This document shows positions 43,831-51,518 of a DNA stretch of 64,000 nt, piece after piece. Under the pieces are notes generated by a model. That model was not told where the DNA came from. It was given only the letters and a program-made list of their open reading frames with translations, and made no database searches. Source of the DNA: Verrucomicrobiia bacterium. GTDB taxonomy: Bacteria > Verrucomicrobiota > Verrucomicrobiia > Limisphaerales > CAIMTB01. The first letter of the stretch is position 1, and each line of letters starts with the position of its first letter. The stretch covers positions 86,525 through 150,524 of the forward strand of contig JAHCBA010000014.1 of assembly GCA_019634625.1 (NCBI GenBank), in the 5' to 3' direction. Made by a program: the position numbers and the translations under genes.

Positions 43831-45212
43831 CCCCTCCCCCCCACCCGCCGCCACGCCCATCGGAGTCGTCGCCGCGTCCGCAACGTCACCTTGCCGGCTT
43901 CGCCCAGCCGCAACCCCTCCACCCAGACAATCCCCCCGCCCGCCGCCTCCAACAGCACCCGGTCTCGCCGTTCTCCCGGTGCCACCCGCGCGTTGGTGAA
44001 CAGATCCTGCAACTTCGCCGCCGCCCCCAGCCCGATCGGTTGAAACCGGTCCCCCGGACGCCAGTACCGCAAGCGCGCCCCGTCCCCCACCGCATCCGCA
44101 TCCAAATACTCCCCCCCCCCCACCCGACCCGGCACCCCCTCCGTCCCCGCCACCCGATCCACCTGCCACGCCACCTCCACCCCCCCGAACCGGATCGCCC
44201 CCGCTTCCGACCCCAACTCGATCCCGCACGACTCCATCCGAAACCCCTCCTCCAGAACGCCCGCATCCCCCGCCACCACCCGCCCTCCCGCCTCCCGTCT
44301 CACCCGCCGCCCCGCATCCACCTGGATCGGCGTGTCCGACACAGTCCGCAACGCCTCGATCAACTCGAACCCCGGCGCCACCCCCAACCCCTCCAACTGC
44401 AGCCGCACCGCATCCCGCTGCACCGCCACCGCCAGATCCTCGAAACGGCACGTTGCCGGATCCCCCAGCCATTCCCGCGCCCCCCGCTCCACCCACTCCG
44501 CCTGGGCCCGCAATACCTCCTGCCCGCGTCCCAGCACCCGTCCCAGCGCCGGCTGGAACCGCTCCCGCAATAAAGGAATCAACTCGTGCCGGATCCGGTT
44601 CCGCCAGATGTCCGTCCCCCTGTTCGATCCGTCCTCCCCCCAACCCACCCCAAGCTCCCCCGCCGCCGCCCGGATCGCCTCCCGCGTGAACCCGAGAAAC
44701 GGTCGCACCACCCAGAGGCCCCGATCCGACGGAGACCGGTCCACCGCCCGCATCCCCCCCAACCCCCGGCCCCCTGCGCCTCGCAACAACCGCAGCAGGA
44801 ACAGCTCGACCTGATCGTCCGCGTGATGTCCCAACGCGATCCGTTCGCACCCCTCCCCCCGCGCCACCTCCGCCAGATACCCATGACGCAACCGCCGGGC
44901 CGCCATCTCCATCGACTCCCCGCGCGACGCCTGCTCCTCCACCGACACCCGCCCCAACCGGAACGGCAACCCCAGATCCGCCGCCCCCGCCCGGACCCGT
45001 TCCGCATCGTCATCCGCCTCCGCCCCCCTCAAACCGTGATGGACATGCGCCACCACCAACCGCCACCCGCGCCCCGGAGCCAGCACCGCCAGCGTCCGCA
45101 ACAGCACCATCGAATCGCACCCCCCCGAAACCCCCACCACCACCCCGGCCCCCGTTGGAATCCATCCCCCGCCCTCGATCGCTCCCGCCACGCTCGCAAT
45201 CCACTCATCCAT
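43812..45212 (-). CDS. tilS: tRNA(Ile)-lysidine synthase
   Basis: A 466-residue enzyme that converts C34 of the AUA-reading tRNA-Ile to lysidine with ATP and lysine. It starts at ATG 45212 (MDEWIAS). The PP-loop motif SGGCDS is at 29-34, and HHADDQVELFLLRLLRGAGG with HHADDQ at 129-134 is diagnostic, as is SNRGTDIWRNRIRHELIPLL. A C-terminal lysidine synthase domain appears near GARLRYWRPGDRFQPIGLGAAAKLQDLFTNARV. The extreme C-terminus (GGRGVSGKW) is partly encoded by the heptanucleotide array. It is essential in most bacteria. Confidence 0.96.
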   Translation of the reverse strand: MDEWIASVAGAIEGGGWIPTGAGVVVGVSGGCDSMVLLRTLAVLAPGRGWRLVVAHVHHGLRGAEADDDAERVRAGAADLGLPFRLGRVSVEEQASRGESMEMAARRLRHGYLAEVARGEGCERIALGHHADDQVELFLLRLLRGAGGRGLGGMRAVDRSPSDRGLWVVRPFLGFTREAIRAAAGELGVGWGEDGSNRGTDIWRNRIRHELIPLLRERFQPALGRVLGRGQEVLRAQAEWVERGAREWLGDPATCRFEDLAVAVQRDAVRLQLEGLGVAPGFELIEALRTVSDTPIQVDAGRRVRREAGGRVVAGDAGVLEEGFRMESCGIELGSEAGAIRFGGVEVAWQVDRVAGTEGVPGRVGGGEYLDADAVGDGARLRYWRPGDRFQPIGLGAAAKLQDLFTNARVAPGERRDRVLLEAAGGGIVWVEGLRLGEAGKVTLRTRRRLRWAWRRVGGRGVSGKW

Positions 45213-45270
45213 GCCCCCTCCACTCTGCCCCCCTCCCCCTCCCCCGCCAGCCAAAACCCTCCCCTCCCAC

Positions 45271-45403
45271 GACTCGTACTCAGCCCGAAGGGCGCTTCTC
45301 GTACTCGTCCTTGATCCCGCAGGTGCACCCTTTCGAGCGTTGCCTCGTGGCGGGTGCGATCGATTCGATCTTGCCCGGACCTCCAGTTCCGCGTGCGAAC
45401 TGG
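45271..45403 (+). repeat. 135-bp element, copy 2
   Basis: It begins GACTCGTACTCAGCCCGAAG and ends CGCGTGCGAACTGG. It shares a 21-base identical block and several shorter ones with 34280-34414, roughly 70% identity by eye. It directly abuts the heptanucleotide array at 45404. It occupies most of the gap between tilS and the ABC exporter gene. Confidence 0.7.
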
Positions 45404-45480
45404 CTCTCAGCTCTCAGCTCTCAGCTCTCAGGTCTCAGGTCTCAGGTCTCAGGTCTCAGGTCTCAGGTCTCAGGTCTCAG
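45404..45480 (+). repeat. Heptanucleotide array (CTCTCAG)4(GTCTCAG)7
   Basis: Eleven perfect 7-bp units, changing variant once, occupy exactly 77 bases. It starts immediately at the end of the 135-bp element and stops 12 bases from the stop codon of the ABC exporter gene. There are no spacers, so it is not a CRISPR array. Confidence 0.97.
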
Positions 45481-45492
45481 CCTGCCACTCTC

Positions 45493-47310
45493 TCACACCC
45501 CCATCCGCTCGAATCCCTCCTCGATCGTGGCCGTGTCCTGGATCTGGGCCAATCGCGCGTACAAGCCACCCTCCGCCAGCAACGACTCGTGCGTGCCCCG
45601 CTCCACAATCTCGCCCCCGCGCAGCACGAGGATCTGATCGGCCCGCCGGATGGTGCTCAATCGATGCGCGATCACGAAGCTCGTCCGCCCCGCCATCAAC
45701 CGCTGCAGCGCCTCCTGGATCAGCCTCTCCGTCTGCGTGTCCACGCTGGCCGTCGCCTCGTCCAGGATCAGAATCGGGGCGTTCTTCAACAGCGCCCGCG
45801 CAATGCTGATGCGCTGCTTCTCCCCAACGCTCAACTTCACCCCCCGCTCCCCCACCCGGCTGTCGTACCCCTCCGGCAGACGCACAATGAAGTCGTGGCA
45901 GTTGGCGGCCCGCGCCGCCGCGATCATCTCCGATTCCTCCGCCTCCAACCGCCCGTACAGGATGTTCTCCCTCAAGGTCCCGTTGAACAGAAACGGCTCC
46001 TGCGCCACCACGCTGATGTTCCCACGAAGCGACTCCAGCGCCACCTCCCGAATGTCCTGCCCGTCAATCTCGATCCGCCCGCCCGTCGCCTCGTAAAATC
46101 CCGGCAGCAGATTCACCAGCGTGGACTTCCCCGCCCCCGTCGGCCCCACCAGCGCCACCATCTCCCCCGACCGTGCCCGCAATTCGATGCCCCGCAGAAT
46201 CGAGCGTCCCCCCGCATAGTGAAACGACACCCCCTCATACCGGACGTCACCCCGCACCGGCTCCCGCAGTTGCCCGGTCCGGTCCGCCCGTTCGACCTCG
46301 GCATCCAGGATGTCGAAAACCCGCGCCGCCGCCGCCCGCGCCGCCTGCAACATCTGGTTCAGCGCGTGCAACCGCCCGATCGGTTCGTAGAAGAACATCC
46401 CCGCATACAGCATGAAGGCCACCAATTCCCCCACCTCCATCCGCCCCGCCATCACCTGCGCCCCGCCCACCCACAAAATCAGCCCGATCCCCAGCGCCCC
46501 CACAAACTGCATCGCCGGCGAATACCATGCCCATGCCCGCATCACCACCAGCGTCCCCTCCCTCAAGTCGTCCGCCCGCTCCGCAAACCGCCGGTCCTCG
46601 TGGACCTGCCGCCCGAAGGCCTTGATCTGCCGGATGCCCTGCAGGTTGTCCATCAACAGCGCATTCATGGCCGACGCCGCCTCGCGCTGTCGCCGGTAAC
46701 GCCGGTGCGCCGTGATCGTGTACCACAGGGCGCCCCCCACCAGAAATGGCAGCGGTATCAGCGCCACCGCGCCCAGCATCGGGCTCGCCGCAAACATGAA
46801 CACCAGCGCCCCCGCAATGCTCAGCAACGCCACCGTCCCCTGCTCCGTCCCGTCAATCAGCAGCCGCTCGACGTTGTTCACGTCCTCGATCACCCGCGTC
46901 ATCAAATCCCCCGACGCCCGCGGATCAAACCACGCCACCGGCAACCGCTGCATCCGCGCATACACATCCCGCCGCATGTCGAAGATCACGTTCTGCTCAA
47001 GCCGGTTGTTCACCCGGATCCGCAGCACGTTGAACACCTCCCGCAGGAAAAATGCCGCCAGCAGCGCCGATGCCGCCGGCGCCAGCAGCCCTGACTCGCG
47101 CCGGCTGATCACGTCGTCGATCAGCACCCGGGTCAGCTTGGGATAAAGCATCCCGCACGCCAGCGACAGGATGGCAAACGAGATCGTCGCCACCGCCAGT
47201 CTCCGGTACGGCCGAAGATAGCGGGCCACCCGGACGATCACCTCCCAGGCCCCGCGCGGTTGCGATCGGAACGACGGATCGGTATGGGCCCCGTGTGCGG
47301 AACGCGACAT
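45493..47310 (-). CDS. ABC exporter, fused permease and ATPase (MsbA-like)
   Basis: A 605-residue half-transporter: six transmembrane helices over about residues 35-310 and an ATPase domain from about 355. Walker A is GPTGAGKST (389-397), Q-loop VVAQEPFLFNGT, signature LSVGE (493-497) in place of LSGGQ, Walker B ILILDE (513-518), then the switch His in IAHRLSTIRRAD. Expected to work as a homodimer exporting a lipid or other amphiphile, as in MsbA and multidrug exporters. The start at 47310 gives a 30-residue cytoplasmic lead. No partner half-transporter is adjacent. Substrate unknown. Confidence 0.95.
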   Translation of the reverse strand: MSRSAHGAHTDPSFRSQPRGAWEVIVRVARYLRPYRRLAVATISFAILSLACGMLYPKLTRVLIDDVISRRESGLLAPAASALLAAFFLREVFNVLRIRVNNRLEQNVIFDMRRDVYARMQRLPVAWFDPRASGDLMTRVIEDVNNVERLLIDGTEQGTVALLSIAGALVFMFAASPMLGAVALIPLPFLVGGALWYTITAHRRYRRQREAASAMNALLMDNLQGIRQIKAFGRQVHEDRRFAERADDLREGTLVVMRAWAWYSPAMQFVGALGIGLILWVGGAQVMAGRMEVGELVAFMLYAGMFFYEPIGRLHALNQMLQAARAAAARVFDILDAEVERADRTGQLREPVRGDVRYEGVSFHYAGGRSILRGIELRARSGEMVALVGPTGAGKSTLVNLLPGFYEATGGRIEIDGQDIREVALESLRGNISVVAQEPFLFNGTLRENILYGRLEAEESEMIAAARAANCHDFIVRLPEGYDSRVGERGVKLSVGEKQRISIARALLKNAPILILDEATASVDTQTERLIQEALQRLMAGRTSFVIAHRLSTIRRADQILVLRGGEIVERGTHESLLAEGGLYARLAQIQDTATIEEGFERMGV

Positions 47311-47481
47311 GGCCGGTCAGCCTTCCCTCCGCCCCACCCCACGGTTCGCCTTCCCTGCCCCGTCCATCGGCCATGCATCTGCCATGCCCCCTTCCATAAA
47401 CGGGAACCCCGCGTAGAGCAATGCCGCCGCTGTAACCAAAAACATTGCCGCCCCGCCCCGCGCCCCTGCTACCCTTCATCA

Positions 47482-48414
47482 GTGTTTTCACACGTGGACA
47501 CCCGGAACCCCGGCGCCGTGCTGGACGTCTGCGAAAGCGCCTGGAGGATCATCGGCGGAAACCACCCGCCGCCAGTTCTGGGCCGCGTCTTCGCCTGGGT
47601 GCAACGTGCCTTCGCCGGTCACCACCCGGACTTCGAACCCCTCGACACCCGCTACCACGACTTCGAACACACCCTCCAGGGCACCGTCTGCCTCGCCCAA
47701 CTCCTCCTCGGTTGGCACCACGCCCCGGGTCAACCGCCCCTCCCCGACCGGGCCCTCCTCCTCGGCTTCGTCGCCGTCCTCCTCCACGACACCGGATACC
47801 TGAAGCCCCGCGGCGATCGCGTCGGAACCGGCGCCAAATTCACCCCCGTCCATGTCCGGCGCAGCGCCGACCTGGCCGCCCGGGTCCTGCGCGCCGAATG
47901 CCTCCCCGAACCCGACATCGCCGCCGCGCAACTCATGATCCTTTGCACCGCGTTCGATGCCCGCGTGGCCGGCCTCCCGTTCAAGAATGCCCTCGACCGA
48001 AGAATCGGTTGCGCCCTCGCCTCCGCCGATCTCCTCGGCCAGATGGCCGCACCCGATTACGTGGACAAACTCCCCGCCCTTCATGCCGAGTTCGCCGAGG
48101 TCTCCCCCGACGATCCCGCACCCCATCCGGCCGTGTCCTTTCCCACCGCCGCAGATCTCATCCGCAATACCCCGGCCTTCTGGACCTCCTATGCCCTGCC
48201 CAGGCTCGAAACCGAGTACGAGGGGGTCTATCGCTTCCTCAACGATCCCTGGCCCTCCGGACCCAATCCCTACCTCCTGGGCGTCGAAGCCAATCTCCAG
48301 CGTATCCGCAACCTCCTGCCCGTCACCCCGGCCCCGGCCCCGGCTAGGCCGCCGGATCGCTCCCGTCCCCCGTCGGGCGCGATCCCTCGATCTCACGCAA
48401 AAGAAAGCAGATGA
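47482..48414 (+). CDS. HD domain phosphohydrolase
   Basis: A protein of about 310 residues with the HD-type metal site: RYHDFEHTLQ supplies the first His ligands and LLHDTGYLK the His-Asp pair, then TPVHVRRSADLAARVL and ILCTAFDARVAGLPF. This pattern is like cyclic-nucleotide phosphodiesterase-type HD proteins. There is no ATG at a suitable place; GTG at 47482 or 47494 both fit, and upstream reading is unlikely to be coding. The C-terminal tail is Pro/Arg-rich and overlaps the LON-domain gene on the other strand by 71 bases. Substrate not known. Confidence 0.8.
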   Translation: MFSHVDTRNPGAVLDVCESAWRIIGGNHPPPVLGRVFAWVQRAFAGHHPDFEPLDTRYHDFEHTLQGTVCLAQLLLGWHHAPGQPPLPDRALLLGFVAVLLHDTGYLKPRGDRVGTGAKFTPVHVRRSADLAARVLRAECLPEPDIAAAQLMILCTAFDARVAGLPFKNALDRRIGCALASADLLGQMAAPDYVDKLPALHAEFAEVSPDDPAPHPAVSFPTAADLIRNTPAFWTSYALPRLETEYEGVYRFLNDPWPSGPNPYLLGVEANLQRIRNLLPVTPAPAPARPPDRSRPPSGAIPRSHAKESR

Positions 48415-49027
48415 GATACCTCAGCCGCGTCTCCACATCCACCGTCTCCAACATCACCTGCCGCTGACGCGGATCGGTCAGCAGGGTGCAGGATACCAGA
48501 TCCGCCAGCACACTCGCGTCCGATATCTCCGTCAGCGACTCCAGCACCTGATCCACCGACGGCGCATCCCCCGGCGCCCCAGCCGCCTCCCCCAGAAACT
48601 TCAGCGGCGCCGGCAGCCCCTGCCGGAAGCGTTCCCCCACCAACTCCCGCACCTTCACGCTCAACGCATCCACCCGCGCCGAATCCGCCTGCGCCACCAC
48701 CATCGCCTGGATCGCCTGCACCCGGTACGGACGGTACCGGACCACCCGCCCAAGCGTCACCCGGGCCACCCCCTGCAGGATCAGGTTCGAGGTCCCGTCC
48801 GAATTCTCGACCGATGCCCGGATCAGCCCGATCCCCGCCACCCGCGCCGGAGACTCGCCCTTCGCATCCGGGCGTTGCATGGCCACGCAGAACATCCGAT
48901 GCGATTCCAAGGCGTCCCGCAGCATCCGGCGGTAACGCGGCTCGAAGATGAACAAGGGAAGCACCGCCTGCGGGAACAAATTGACGCTCGGCAGAATCAT
49001 CACCCCGACGGACTTCGGAAGATCCAT
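48344..49027 (-). CDS. LON peptidase substrate-binding domain protein
   Basis: A 227-residue protein comprising only the N-terminal LON domain (PF02190 type), without the AAA+ or peptidase parts of Lon. Visible: VMILPSVNLFPQAVLPLFIFEPRYRRMLRDAL, MFCVAMQRPD, AGIGLIRASVENSDGTSNLILQGVARVTL and later helical LLTDPRQRQVMLETVDVETRLRYLICFLLREIE. Stand-alone LON-domain proteins are widespread and presumably bind peptides or proteins; their function is not settled. The gene overlaps the convergent HD gene at its 3' end. Its start is 278 bases from the divergent coiled-coil gene, with repeat copy E between them. Confidence 0.9.
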   Translation of the reverse strand: MDLPKSVGVMILPSVNLFPQAVLPLFIFEPRYRRMLRDALESHRMFCVAMQRPDAKGESPARVAGIGLIRASVENSDGTSNLILQGVARVTLGRVVRYRPYRVQAIQAMVVAQADSARVDALSVKVRELVGERFRQGLPAPLKFLGEAAGAPGDAPSVDQVLESLTEISDASVLADLVSCTLLTDPRQRQVMLETVDVETRLRYLICFLLREIEGSRPTGDGSDPAA

Positions 49028-49092
49028 GTGTGCCCCACGTTAGAATCCCACCCGCGCTTTGCAAGCCGACGCACAGGCCCACCCTTCCCCCG

Positions 49093-49251
49093 GTGCATCC
49101 CCAAGTTGTCGGTAACGAGCCAGCGAACCGGAGGGACGTGCTCCGCGAGTCCTCAACCCAACGCGCCACACCGTTGCGGCCTCGTGGAACTCGGCCCTCC
49201 GAAGCGCCGTTGGGCGAAGTCCGCACCTCTACCGACAACTCCGGGATGCAC
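49093..49251 (+). repeat. 159-bp inverted-repeat element, copy E
   Basis: It begins GTGCATCCCCAAGTTGTCGG and ends CCGACAACTCCGGGATGCAC. The C-to-G change in the left end is matched by a compensating change in the right end (TTGTCGG with CCGACAA), which favours conserved base pairing. Exactly 159 bp, forward orientation. Confidence 0.88.
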
Positions 49252-49305
49252 TGCCTTCCCCCGTGAGATTGCCAAACCCCCTGCCCACACCCAGAGTACC
49301 CCTTC

Positions 49306-50067
49306 ATGAAGGCGTTCACGACGATCCTTCTGCTCGTCGTCGGGACCCTGGTCTGGGCCCTGTACGCTCTCCACTCGGCCCGTCACCAGCGGGGCGCCCA
49401 GCAGCAGAGCAACGAAGTCGTCATCTTCGACTTCTCCAATCGCTGGCATACCACCCGCCGCTCCCTCGACGAACAGCGCCTCCTCAATCACAGCCTTCGA
49501 ACCAACCTCGCCCAACGCCTCCAGCAACTGGACGCCCTCCGCCGGGAACTCGCCGATCTTCACTCCGACATCGCCCGCTCCCGCGCCGAATCCCGTACCG
49601 CCCAGACCGAAATCGCCCGGCGTGACTCCCTCATCCAAACCCTGGAATCACGTATCGCCGAACTCACCCAAACCTCCACCGAACTCCAGGCCGCCATCCT
49701 GGAACTCGAGGAGCGAATCGCCGACGCCGAACGTCAACTCGCCGCCGCCGCCGCCAGCCGCCACTCCCTCCTCGATGATCTCGAATCCCTCCGGTCCGAA
49801 AAGGCCGGCCTCGAAAAGGAACTCCATGACGTCGCCCTCCTCCGCGATCAGGTCCGCGACCTGAGGCAGGAACTGACCATCGCCCGCCGCCTCGAATGGA
49901 TCCGCCGCAGCCTCGACACCCCAGGCACAGGCGTCGGGTCCCTCGCCACCAACCCCGCACCCCCGCCGGAGCCCCACGCCCACTCCCCCACCCCCGACGT
50001 CGAGTCCGCCCGCTCCGGGGACGTCACCGTCATCGCCCCCACCCATTCCCCGGCCGAGCCCCAGTGA
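49306..50067 (+). CDS. Membrane-anchored coiled-coil protein
   Basis: A 253-residue protein with one N-terminal transmembrane helix (FTTILLLVVGTLVWALYAL, about 4-22) followed by a long coiled coil (about residues 50-200) of heptad-like Leu/Ala/Glu/Arg sequence, for example LAQRLQQLDALRRELADL and LAELEERIADAERQLAAA-type segments. The C-terminal 50 residues are Pro/Ser-rich and disordered. No family is recognised; it may be an envelope scaffold. It overlaps moaA by four bases (GTGA), but no functional link is evident. Confidence 0.78.
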   Translation: MKAFTTILLLVVGTLVWALYALHSARHQRGAQQQSNEVVIFDFSNRWHTTRRSLDEQRLLNHSLRTNLAQRLQQLDALRRELADLHSDIARSRAESRTAQTEIARRDSLIQTLESRIAELTQTSTELQAAILELEERIADAERQLAAAAASRHSLLDDLESLRSEKAGLEKELHDVALLRDQVRDLRQELTIARRLEWIRRSLDTPGTGVGSLATNPAPPPEPHAHSPTPDVESARSGDVTVIAPTHSPAEPQ

Positions 50068-51125
50068 ATGCCCCCTTCTCCTGGATCGATTCCCACGGAC
50101 GTTCCCTCCAGGACCTCCGGGTCAGCGTCACCGACCGCTGCAATTTCCGCTGCCTCTACTGCCTCCCCGAAACCGAGGAGGCCGCCAATTTCTACCGCAC
50201 CCGCTTCCCCGCCGCAGCCCGCCCCCTGCAACCCATCCTGCGCGAATGGAAACCCCGCGATCAGCTCCTCGACTTCGCTGAAATCGAGCGCGCCGTTCGC
50301 ATCTTCGTCCGTCACGGAATCCGAAAGCTCCGCCTCACCGGCGGCGAACCCCTCCTCCGGGCCGACCTGCCCGTCCTCGTCGATCGCCTCGCCCGCATCC
50401 CCGGCATCGACGACCTCGCCCTCACCACCAACGGTTTCCACTTCGCCCGCCATGCCGCCCCCCTCCGCAAGGCCGGCCTCCGCCGTGTCAGCTTCAGCCT
50501 TGATTCCCTCGACCGCGCCAACTTCATCAAACTCACCGGACGCGACGGCCGCGACCAGGTCCTCGACGCCATCCGCCTCGCCCGCGACCTCGGCTTCGCC
50601 CCCATCAAGGTCAATGCCGTCGTCATCCGCGGTCTCAATGACCACGAGATCGAAGACCTCGCCGAGTTCGCCCGCCGCGAATCCCTCGCCCTCCGCTTCA
50701 TCGAGTTCATGCCCCTCGACTCCGGCCGCGCCTGGCTCCGCGAACTCGTCGTCCCCGGTCGCGAAATCCTCGCCCGCCTCCAGCACCGCTTCCCGCTCCT
50801 TCCCGTCCAGCCCGGCCACCGCGCCGAAACCGCCCGCCGCTGGCGCTTCGCCGATGCCCCCGCCGAAATTGGCATCATCGCCCCCGTCACCGAACCCTTC
50901 TGCGGCCACTGCAACCGCATCCGCCTCACCGCCGACGGCCAGATCCGTACCTGCCTCTTCAGCATCGTGGAACATGACCTCAAACGCCTCCTCCGGGGGG
51001 GCGACGACGACGATGCCGTCGCCGCCTGGATCCGTCGCGTCGCCCTGGCCAAGGAGGATCGACATCACATCGGCGAACCCGGCTTCGAACAGCCCCAGCG
51101 CCCCATGAGCTGCATCGGAGGCTGA
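50064..51125 (+). CDS. moaA: GTP 3',8-cyclase (molybdenum cofactor biosynthesis)
   Basis: A 353-residue radical SAM enzyme that converts GTP to the cyclic pyranopterin precursor together with MoaC. It starts at GTG 50064, overlapping the previous stop. The SAM cluster motif is CNFRCLYC (Cys26, Cys30, Cys33), followed by LRLTGGEPLLRADLP and SFSLDSLDRANFIKLTGRD. The C-terminal second cluster has FCGHCNRIRLTADGQIRTCLF, and the protein ends in the required Gly-Gly (SCIGG). No moaC or other moa/moe genes are nearby. There is a short insertion after the first cluster (TEEAANFYRTRFPAAARPLQ) compared with E. coli MoaA. Confidence 0.96.
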   Translation: MNAPFSWIDSHGRSLQDLRVSVTDRCNFRCLYCLPETEEAANFYRTRFPAAARPLQPILREWKPRDQLLDFAEIERAVRIFVRHGIRKLRLTGGEPLLRADLPVLVDRLARIPGIDDLALTTNGFHFARHAAPLRKAGLRRVSFSLDSLDRANFIKLTGRDGRDQVLDAIRLARDLGFAPIKVNAVVIRGLNDHEIEDLAEFARRESLALRFIEFMPLDSGRAWLRELVVPGREILARLQHRFPLLPVQPGHRAETARRWRFADAPAEIGIIAPVTEPFCGHCNRIRLTADGQIRTCLFSIVEHDLKRLLRGGDDDDAVAAWIRRVALAKEDRHHIGEPGFEQPQRPMSCIGG

Positions 51126-51178
51126 TCCCGCCCCTCCCCTTGACGTCCCTCCAACGCTCCCCCCTTACTTTCCCCGCC

Positions 51179-51517
51179 ATGCCGACGTACCAGTACGAAT
51201 GCGCCAAGTGCGGCGAAGTGCTCGAGATCTTCCAGTCCATGAAGGACAACGCCCTCGAAGTCTGCCCCAAGGACAAATGCGCCCAGGCCCGTTGGGGACG
51301 CGGCAGGATCCGCCGCCAGGTGGGCGCCGGAGCCGGCCTCATCTTCAAGGGATCCGGCTTCTACATCACCGACTACCGCAGCGAAGGCTACAAGTCCGCT
51401 GCCAAAAAGGAGTCCGAATCCGCCAAGCCCGCCGCCGAAACCAAAAAGGCCGACGCTTCCCCGGCTTCCACCCCCGCCCCCAAACCCGCCCCCAAGACCC
51501 CCGCCGCCTCCGCCTGA
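51179..51517 (+). CDS. FmdB-family zinc ribbon protein
   Basis: A 112-residue protein starting at ATG 51179 (MPTYQYECAKCGEVLE), typical of the FmdB/CxxC_CxxC_SSSS family. The first zinc knuckle is CAKC; the second is altered to CPKDKC, leaving CxxxxC spacing rather than CxxC. GAGAGLIFKGSGFYITDYRS is the conserved middle, followed by a Lys/Ala/Pro-rich low-complexity tail. Family members are proposed regulators or assembly factors without firm function. It lies 53 bases after moaA on the same strand. Confidence 0.88.
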   Translation: MPTYQYECAKCGEVLEIFQSMKDNALEVCPKDKCAQARWGRGRIRRQVGAGAGLIFKGSGFYITDYRSEGYKSAAKKESESAKPAAETKKADASPASTPAPKPAPKTPAASA

Positions 51518-51518
51518 C

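Noticed and set aside
45404..45480. CRISPR-like array
   Set aside because: Units of 7 bp are directly adjacent without spacers and no cas genes are present.
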